A stretch of 64,000 bases of DNA from contig FN649732.1 in assembly GCA_000310025.1 (NCBI GenBank), positions 806,503 through 870,502 on the forward strand, read 5' to 3'. Position numbers and translations under genes: made by a program. Numbering within the stretch: the stretch's first letter is position 1; every line of letters starts with the position of its first letter. Origin of the DNA: Ectocarpus siliculosus. Lineage: Eukaryota > Sar > Phaeophyceae > Ectocarpales > Ectocarpaceae. This document shows positions 56,272 to 64,000 of the stretch, in pieces. Under the pieces are notes generated by a model, which saw only the letters and a program-made list of their open reading frames with translations, searched no databases and was not told the DNA's origin.

Positions 56272-59200
56272 GGAGAGCTTTCGGTCGATAGATCGAAGCT
56301 TGCTTCATCAGGTGAAGTACGCAGGGACCGGTGGTGAAGTACGCAGGGCCCACGGTACAAGGCATCAGTTTGCGGATCGTACGCGGGAATTCCGTCTCTT
56401 CGGGATCAATGCGACGTTTTTGACCTCTACTTGGGTTGCTAGGTCTTCAGGCACGGTTGGATGTTGGAGGGGTGACGGCACCCTTTGTGAGAGAGGCTCA
56501 TCCTCAAGTTATGCGAAACGTGCAATGTGCTGCGATATCCAGTGAATGCAGCCTACGAGAGCCGGGGCGGTGCTGATTCCCGAGTTGCTGATCTTTCGGC
56601 TAGACGGGAGCAGTGATGAGGCAGATGCTGAAGGATCGCACGAAGTCATGCTGGCGTGGTTTTGGATATTTCATTTCATACAAGGTTGGGTGGAGAGACT
56701 GCGGTCGCACAGCTTTCGCGGGAGGGGGCGGAAGAGATTCTGTGTTCCAATTTCTGCAGTCCGTTGACTGAAGCTTATCGGAACAAATTGCGGGTTGCAG
56801 CCTCGTGGTATTGTGAAAAAGCGTGGGACGGATGCACCAAGGGGCATATGCTTTACCGAGTTCGTCCAACTCGTTGGCGCGTGGCGGAGCTTTGACGCTT
56901 TCTCCCCCGTTTACCTGTGTGATTGGGAAGTACTCTTGAGCATAGTAGCGGCGCGTAGTGATGAAAGACTACAGCAGGACACCGTGTACCGCCGACATGA
57001 TTTGTGAAATTGATGGTGTTCGCCCATTTATTTGATTGAGCGGCGCCCCCTCCTACACATCCCGGGCGCAGGTCGGATTCGCACGGCCAGCTACAACAAC
57101 AGCCGTGCGATCAACACTCACTCGTTGGCTTCGTTGGCGTCCGAGAATAATATTAGCTGTGCGGTTTACTTGATGTCTCTCTGTTTTGAAGTGGTCCGTA
57201 CACAGTCTACTGCTGTTCGTGATTCGCGTCCAGCTTCCGAATGATCGGAGCAACGAGCTTCTACAACTGTTTACATGTAACTTGCGCTACAGTATAGCGG
57301 TGCAATCAAGGCGCATATCAACTCAACCTGGCGAAGAGGTATGTATGTAGCTCGATTTCTACAGACATGTGCGGCATTGTCATCGTACTGTCAGCTAATG
57401 AGCAAAGCGTCATTGTATGCAGATGTGCACCATGTATAGGGTACGTATGACCTTTGTAACAAAAAACACATTTTTATGGTGGGTCATTGTATCCAATATT
57501 AATATTTAGTACCATGACTCATGGAGCAACACCGAAGAGGTATACCCAGAGATAATAACACCTTCGTCAGTCAAGACCGTCAAAGAGCACTCGACACCAA
57601 TAATCTTCATGTCTTGGAACGGACCAACGTTACAATATTCCGACGTCGTCGAAGAGAGGAGAGGGAAAGGTGGAGCGTTGGACCAGCTGGTTGGAGCGTG
57701 AAGCGTGGAGGAGCGTGGAACGTTACAGGCTGGGCCAGCCAAGCTAACAAAATGGTTGAAAGCCAACTACACCACGATTTTTACGAGTTGGAACCTGAAA
57801 TTTTGACATACATACATACATGTGGTTCGTATTACATGTAGTACAACACATACAACTGCTAGCCGCACTTGATATATTTGGTGTTTTTAAATGAGGTAGC
57901 CCTATTAAAGGAAAAATGGGAATTGAATCCTTTTGTTGTGTTTAGGAGGACCAAAAAAAAAAATTAACGGCTAGCAGTTGTATTGGTTTTAACAATACCA
58001 ACCACATGTCAAAATTTCAGATCCCAACTCGTAAAAATCGTGATGTATTTTGCGATAACCTCACATGTCCTTGACTATCTTGTGTTTTGTATCGGATTCT
58101 TTTGGAGGCCGTAACTCTTGATGGAAGATGATGTGAGCCTTGCAACTACCATCATTTTTCTCGCGATGCTCCCAGGTATATAAGCGCACACCAAATTTCA
58201 GCTTATATTCTGTGAAACTTTTTTCATGCTGATTTCAGTACCGAAAGTTTCGCCCACTTCGCCGCCAATTGATCGTTTAATACCTAAATCAACTCGGATT
58301 CGAAAAATTCTGGCATCTACGTTTTCCCTATTGTCTCATAAGAGTAACCACCAAATTTCAAGCCTAATTTCGTGGAAACGACAGCATGAGACGCGAAATA
58401 ACGAAAGTGAGCTTCTTGGCTGGCCCAGCTTGTAGAACCAAACCGTTCAACTGTTGGGAAAAGTTCGGATAATGCTTCGGAGTAAAGTAAGTACAGTTAA
58501 GTCGCCCCGCTGTTGTTCGGAACAGCATGTGGGAGCTGCCCTGCGCCGTGAGGTGAGAAAGAACACGGACAAGGGATACCTGTCCGCCCCCCGGTGTGCA
58601 CGTCAGTTCCTCAGGTGTGCGGAGGTTTCTGGTTGGACATACTTGATGCTGCTCAGTGCGGTCGTGAGCATGGCAACTGGCTGACGTGACTGCTTCAACA
58701 GGACAGCGAGAGGGCGGGTTCCACACCAGCAAGCTGTATCGAGCCAACTGCCCGACGACCATCACGGCTGTAGCAACAGCAAGAGCAACAACAAACCCTC
58801 GCGCAAAATGAGGAGTCATCGAGGATGGGAAGTTCCTCAGAGCCCATCCTGCACGGGGACAGGAAGCCAGTCGCCCTCAGCTGTATTGAACGGACCGAGT
58901 GGGGCAGACACGGAGCAACATGCTGCTGATTTAGGACGCGCGAGATCGAGGAGAAAGGGAAGAGGGCTGGTGGTATCTGCACGAGCAGGAGCAGGAGAGG
59001 ATAGGCCTTCGAAGGAAGAAGGGCAACGTTCGACCACAGCTACGAGTGAGAGAGACCCACCCAGGAAATGTTCTGTATAGGTTGGCGATGAACGGCATTC
59101 ACGTTGTGCACCAATCAATCGCAATGAGTGCAGCACGGTGTTTACACGGGTCCTGTGTTTGTATCGACTCTAGACTATGTTTCGCCCGATTCGGCACTTT

Positions 59201-60039
59201 ATTTCTCTCGCGGCAGCCAATATGTTCCCGCGTTTCCTTCTCAGGGACACGCACGGGGCTCCTCGGTGCATTACCGCGCATGCCCGAGGACCGTCAGACA
59301 TCCGTGGCACGTGTAATCGACGCCGAAAGTCGCCGCGACCGGTTCCATTGCGAGGGGAGGCATGTCGACCCAAAACAGAGTTCGCAGGAATCCATACGCG
59401 CTTGCATTGTAAACAGGAACGCTTTTGATTCCTGCGGAGCACACACATACATTCCTACACACCTGCGCAGAATGGGTACAAATAAATGAGAGCGAGCAAC
59501 CAAAGTCAGCGGGTTCAAGCAGTAGGATCTGCGGCAACGACGCCGCTATCTTAGCAGCATTGTTACACTCACGCACAAGCGAAAATGTTGTGCGTGGATT
59601 CTGAGTTTGTGCGGAAAACCGGCACTACCGGACTTTGAGATGCGTCCATGGACCATGTCCTCTTGCGTCGCCTCCTGGAGGAAAGTCACCAAACTCCCGA
59701 GGGGAGCCCTGTGCAGTGAAGGAAGTATAATAGCTATTTTAGAGAGCCTCGTGGGGGCCTTCCCGTACGAGCTGTAAATGTAGGGACAATGTACCTTTCA
59801 CCATGAGCAAACTACACAATGCCTGCGTCCCGTGATACAACGATTCTGAACGGACAGGTGTGAATCTCGTGTCTTTTCCTTGTCAAACACGCCTTGACGG
59901 ACTGCTGTATCAACTGCTGAATCGTGTTTGACTACAAGTTTTATTGTCGTTTGGACAATCGGCTCTACGGTATCTCCAATACCGACGCCACAGACGAGCC
60001 TGCATCCGTACCCCAAACTCAACGCCCTGGCGATTTTGG
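56272..60039. other. Intergenic region without supported gene
   Basis: Open frames here (for example plus 56258-56545 and plus 59046-59489) lack conserved motifs and are similar on both strands. The region includes the 3' end of the DUF4470/MYND transcript, an inverted-repeat element (57725-58440) and presumably the promoter of the exostosin gene. Confidence 0.6.
57725..58440. mobile_element. Foldback/MITE-like element with nested inverted repeats
   Basis: Inner arms: 57770-57866 (CCACGATTTTTACGAGTTGG, CTGAAATTTTGACAT, ATGTGGTT, ACAACTGCTAGCCG) match the reverse complement of 57966-58046 with small indels; the centre is about 100 bases. A second inverted pair, CTGGGCCAGCCAAG near 57730 and CTTGGCTGGCCCAG near 58415-58430, lies outside. 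The element is AT-rich, has no coding capacity, and is compositionally unlike its GC-rich surroundings. Confidence 0.7.
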
Positions 60040-60078
60040 ATGTCGCATGTGCTGCTGTTGCTGCTCCCCTCTCTGGAA

Positions 60079-61957
60079 ATGGCAGCGGCGCCGGGGTTCA
60101 CCCGACACTCGTTCTTGGCGGGGACAGAAGGGACGACCGTCACAAACGTCGCCGCTGCGCCAAGCCCGCCTTTGTCTCCAAGACCTTCTAGGCGCCGTGT
60201 CCATCACAGCAAGACACCGGGAACTCCCGCGGCTTCCCCGACTCCTACCGCCGCACGAAGACTCTCACGGAAGAACCCTCTGGCTGTTTGCCTGACCGTC
60301 GTATCCATCGCCGTCGCCGTCCTGCTCGTGATCCTGGCATTGGCCGCCTACGGCGGGCTCTGGCCCTGGCGAGATCTGTTCCCTTACAGAGGTGAGAGCG
60401 CTGCAGCGTGTCACAACCCAGTACGGCGACAATGCATCCAGAGTCGCGCGTGGTACCTTGAGTGACAGCCGTCGTGGCGGCGTTGTTCGCAACAGCAGTC
60501 TGTCTTTCTTTTTTGGGGGTCCTTCCCGCTGGTCACCTGCCCGGCAGGCCCGTGTTGAGGTTTTCCCCCACAAGGAGATGGAGAGCATACAGTGTGTGAT
60601 GGCCGTTTAGTAAAGAGTGCCCCGCGGCGAGTCAAGACGCCGTGTTTTAGATTATACCACAAATTGGCTGCACCTACCGACTTGTAGTTACAAGATGTTG
60701 CGTTTTTACGAGGTTTTTCTTCGTTCCACTTCCCCGTAGTAGTCGGAAGCCGTTGCTCACGAGGGCCTACAATAACGTCCGCAATCTAATCCCTTCGAGC
60801 AAGCGGAGGACGAATGTTTGGTGGTGCCAAAAGTGATGGCACGAGCAATCCTCTTTTCTGATTTGCTTGGACGTCAAGTTGGACAGATCTCAACAAGCTC
60901 GGGTCCAGGGGTACAGTGTTGTCGTTCCTGGGTTTTCTCCGCGTGTTGCACACGTCTCCCGTTGAGCCAACGTCGAACTGCCGACTTTCTTGCCAATCTT
61001 ATGTGCGGGAACACACTAAGCAGAACAGTCCAGCGAAAGCATTTCGTCGCGCCCTTGGCAGCTATTTGACGAAAGGATCGAACTGCACACACAGAAAAGC
61101 ACCGGATCCGATTCCCGCGCGCAAGTCCTTCTTAATTCCACCTCCGCAAGGTATACCCGACCCCACCTGCCATCTCCTAATCTCCTTTGCCTTCCTGTCT
61201 ACTTTCCGCCTGCCTTCGTCTTGCCCTCTGTTGTTGTCGCCGTTGTTGTTGTTGTCGCTGCTGTTGTTTTTTCCCTCTCTATCTTTCTTGAAAACGGGAA
61301 AGGGGAGCTGTTTCAACCCGACAGAGACTGTCGGCGGGTCAGCACAGGGGCCGAAGTAGCTTGCGGTAGCCCTTGGTCAGCTCCGTGCTTTGACCGCACC
61401 CGATGTCGTAGCGGCGGCGGCCGAAGTGGCCGTCGACGGGCAAGGGCTGCGCGAGGCAGGGGCGGCAGCACGCGCGGCGCCGGCGGTGGTGACTTGCTGT
61501 CCGTATACGTGCACGACGAGACGTGCTCCATGAGGAAGAGCTCGGAGATCATGGCCAGCTATCGGGGCGTGGCCGTGCCGCTCCTGTGGAACGAGGCGGC
61601 GAAGGCCCTTCGTCACGTCGCGGCAGAGAGGTATCCACACGTGTACAAGGTAGAAGGAAGCAACGAGGGGGAGGTGGTTTGCCGTGGTTGTCGGTGTGTA
61701 GGTAGAGGCACGTTACAACTTCGGTATCACACAAGCCAGCTCACCAATGTCACCAGAGTTTTTCATTTTCGACTCAAGAAGGGGGCGGGATCTGTCATCA
61801 GACATGGGGTACATGCAAGACGAAAGGGAACCTTTTTTTGGTACACATGATGAAAGAAGCCTTGACACAAGTCAAGATTGGGGCCACGTGCTGGAAGAAC
61901 AACCGTTTCTCGAAANNNNNNNNNNNNAAGAAGGAGAGAGATAAAGAGAGGGGGGGG

Positions 61958-62033
<76 letters not shown>

Positions 62034-64000
62034 CAGACGACCAGACAGACAGACAGGGAGTCGCTTGTGTTTGCGGCTGAAAATCTTTCCATAGCCGTCC
62101 TCGTCGACAACATTTTTCTGTTTCCCACCGTCGAGAAATCGAGCAGACAAAAGAATGGCCAGTTCAATGGCCAATGCTGTACACCGTGCGCCAAGCGGTA
62201 GTCTATCTCCTGCCCTATCCCAAGGGTCTGCGTTTGTTTCTCACTGCGAGCAAGCATGTTCTCGGTCGTGCTATATATATAGTAATCCTGATACTAACCG
62301 AGTCTGGGCTACCCCAAATGCAATGAAAAACTACCCCAAGAGCTACCTTGTGTTCTACGCCCCAGCTAATTTATTGTCAATATTCCATCATGTACATTGA
62401 GCCAACGAGCACTCCTCCTGCCGAGGGCACACCGAACACAGAGCGCCTTGCGGTTACAGCCAACTTTGTTACAGCTTCCCGTTTCTCGAGACGCAACCCA
62501 CGGGTGCTTTTGATTGGTGCCAAACCCGGAACGAACCCCGGACAGAGATCTGCTCATGGACACCCCCGACGAGGCGTGTATCGTCTTCTACGCGGTGCCT
62601 GAGAGAGGGGAGTGCGTGTCGAAGACGCCCACCTGGGGGGGGGGGCAAAACCACGTCCTGCTGGACTTGAACGACCAGAGCCGGTGAGAGATCGACCGAG
62701 AGAAGAAGTAATCCCCCCTAGCGGGAAAACGGACGGGACCCCCTTACGGGCAACGGACACGGCGTGTGTGTGGCGTTTGCGTCTGCTGTGGTGTGAAAGC
62801 ATCGTGGCGTCTTCGGATGATCTGATGCAGCTGGAGGCAAGGCCCGCCACCCGCTCACGTGTAGCGTTACGGCTTCGCAGTATTGATGTTTGTTTTTGTT
62901 TTCATGCCACACATCAACCGTCAGAATCCCCCCCGCCTCCCGTGCGCGAAGAAATCCTACAACTTCGAGGCGATTTACTGAGTGAAGAGTGAACACGCGC
63001 AACATTGACTTGAGTGCACGCCCTTGATGCCCAACTACCACGTCGGGTTTAGCGCTGCCGTGTAGACCTTGTTTTCCTTGCCAAGAAACGACCCAGCCTC
63101 GCGAAAGCCACACGACTCGTCGTCGGTTACCCGAGGATGTACAAACGCCACGGCAGTAGTAGCATGTTACGACGGCGGTGCCATCGACCCCCCACCCCCC
63201 CCGCGCTACCAACCTGCCCAGCTCTAGCTCATCTTCGGAAGGGTTGGTCTCGGTCTGTTTCAGTTGCCTGTCCTGTTTGTTGACGTTTGCACAACAACTC
63301 TCCATCCGCCAATGCTGGCAAATGAGCTGAAAGGTGGGGGCGGTGATGGTGGTGGCAGCCACCGTGGCGAGGGTGCAGACGCGTGGAGAGTTGTGGACAG
63401 AGGTAGAAGGTCTTTGCTATTTTCATGTTTGGTATCGCCGCTATCGAGGACTGGAGAGTACGCTATTCAGGGTGCCGCGATATCAGAGTACCCCCATAGC
63501 GCTGCAGCGGAAACGATTCGTGTCTGGAGATTTTGGCCTGATCTGCTGGACTCGCCGGCTTTGAAGTGCTTCGTGTTTGTGGTTGGTGTCCGCAAGCAAG
63601 GGTACAGCATCAGTGAAGAGAGACTCCTCCGGCGCGAGTACCCAACAAAACTTGTACCCTAGTGTTCCAACCTTTCATGTGTTAGGTTTAGCTAAACATG
63701 TTGCCAGCACGACCCTTGACTCGAAAACCACATGACCTGAAAACGCTCCGGGATTGTGCGATGGTCGAATCGTGCGCCCATGCTTTCGACCGGTTGGGGT
63801 GGGCGGGGGGGGGGGGGGGGTGGTAGTGAGGCGCGCCGCTCCCTGGACGTGAAGGCGATGTTCGTTCAGTCCAACATGCGGCCGTGCTACTACCGCCACG
63901 GGTACGACGTCGCGGTGCCCCTTCGCGCCCGCAAGCTCTTCCACAGCCTGAGGAAGATTTCTCCGCGGGACCGCAAGTACTTCGCCACCTTCAAGGCGAG
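60079..64000 (+). CDS. Exostosin-type (GT47) glycosyltransferase, type II membrane protein, 3' end outside window
   Basis: Predicted Golgi glycosyltransferase. Exon 1 (60079-60391, in-frame upstream ATG at 60040) encodes a Pro/Ser/Thr/Arg-rich cytosolic tail and one transmembrane segment at residues about 67-91 (CLTVVSIAVAVLLVILALAA). Later exons: about 61034-61150 (PDPIPARKSFLIPPPQ), 61348-61649 (CGSPWSAPCFDRTRC, then LLSVYVHDETCSMRKSSEI), about 62546-62683 (DTPDEACIVFYAV; TWGGGQNHVLLDLND) and 63827-64000 and on (RSLDVKAMFVQSNMRPCYYR, GYDVAVPL, RKYFATFKA). These match the exostosin order: v.vYd, eA..Fyv, W..G.NHl..d, A....S..R.GyDv.iP, RkyL.tFkG. Phase fits at 61150/61348 and 62683/63827. 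At least one exon is missing between 61649 and 62546. Substrate unknown; brown-algal matrix polysaccharides or glycoproteins are possible. Confidence 0.8.
61201..61272. repeat. GTT/GCT-rich pyrimidine-biased tract
   Basis: TTGTTGTCGCCGTTGTTGTT-like repeats in the intron before the exostosin exon at 61348. Confidence 0.7.
61916..61927. other. Short run of 12 N
   Basis: Unresolved bases directly before a GA microsatellite, inside an exostosin-gene intron. The repeat probably defeated sequencing. Confidence 0.98.
61940..62032. repeat. Poly-G plus GA dinucleotide repeat
   Basis: A G run followed by about 35 GA units. Located where one or more exostosin exons are expected but not found; the repeat itself is non-coding. 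Confidence 0.95.
63805..63822. repeat. Poly-G run immediately before an exon acceptor
   Basis: About 18 G residues end only four bases before the AG acceptor of the last exostosin exon in the window (63827). There is no pyrimidine tract between, so the branch point must lie further upstream. Confidence 0.85.

Noticed and set aside
58808-59489. Plus-strand frames upstream of the exostosin gene
   Set aside because: No motif, no membrane anchor, and equally long frames on the other strand.

Overview
The window looks like nuclear DNA of a multicellular stramenopile, most likely a brown alga of the Ectocarpus type. This is inferred from gene style, not from a database match. Genes are split into many short exons (mostly 60-230 bp) separated by introns of roughly 200-2,000 bp with GT-AG borders. 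Introns are full of CT, GTT and AAC microsatellites, minisatellites and poly-C/poly-G runs. Gene content (a very large GT48 1,3-beta-glucan synthase, a GT47 exostosin-type glycosyltransferase and a DUF4470/MYND protein) fits an alga with beta-1,3-glucan and complex wall polysaccharides. All exon calls come from conserved protein motifs plus splice-site phase; there is no transcript evidence here.

Layout. (1) About 540-6156, minus strand: V-type proton ATPase subunit H, seven exon pieces recognised, C-terminus running off the left edge. (2) About 6157-6974: short divergent intergenic region. (3) 6975-43464, plus strand: one GT48 1,3-beta-glucan (callose/laminarin-type) synthase gene of about 45 exons and about 2,000 codons, filling more than half the window. 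(4) 43465-47414: intergenic, no supported gene. (5) 47430-56271, plus strand: about 13-exon gene with an N-terminal DUF4470 domain and a C-terminal MYND zinc finger, function unknown. (6) 56272-60039: intergenic, holding an inverted-repeat (MITE-like) element. (7) 60040 or 60079 to beyond 64000, plus strand: type II membrane exostosin (GT47) glycosyltransferase, cut by the right edge.

The most unusual observation is a recurring pattern inside the GT48 gene. At five exon-intron borders (exons 2, 3, 7, 16 and 19), and probably a sixth (exon 17), the splice site and the adjacent edge of the exon have been copied in tandem into the neighbouring intron, leaving two or more degenerate decoy splice sites. 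A second important observation is an assembly problem: 36000-36960, around a 100-N gap, is a corrupted second copy of flanking sequence and should not be read as a real duplication.

How genes may work together: V-ATPase energises the vacuole, where brown algae store the beta-1,3-glucan laminarin, and GT48 enzymes make beta-1,3-glucan. The two genes are head to head, so shared regulation is possible but unproven. The exostosin-type enzyme would act in the Golgi on wall or matrix polysaccharides.
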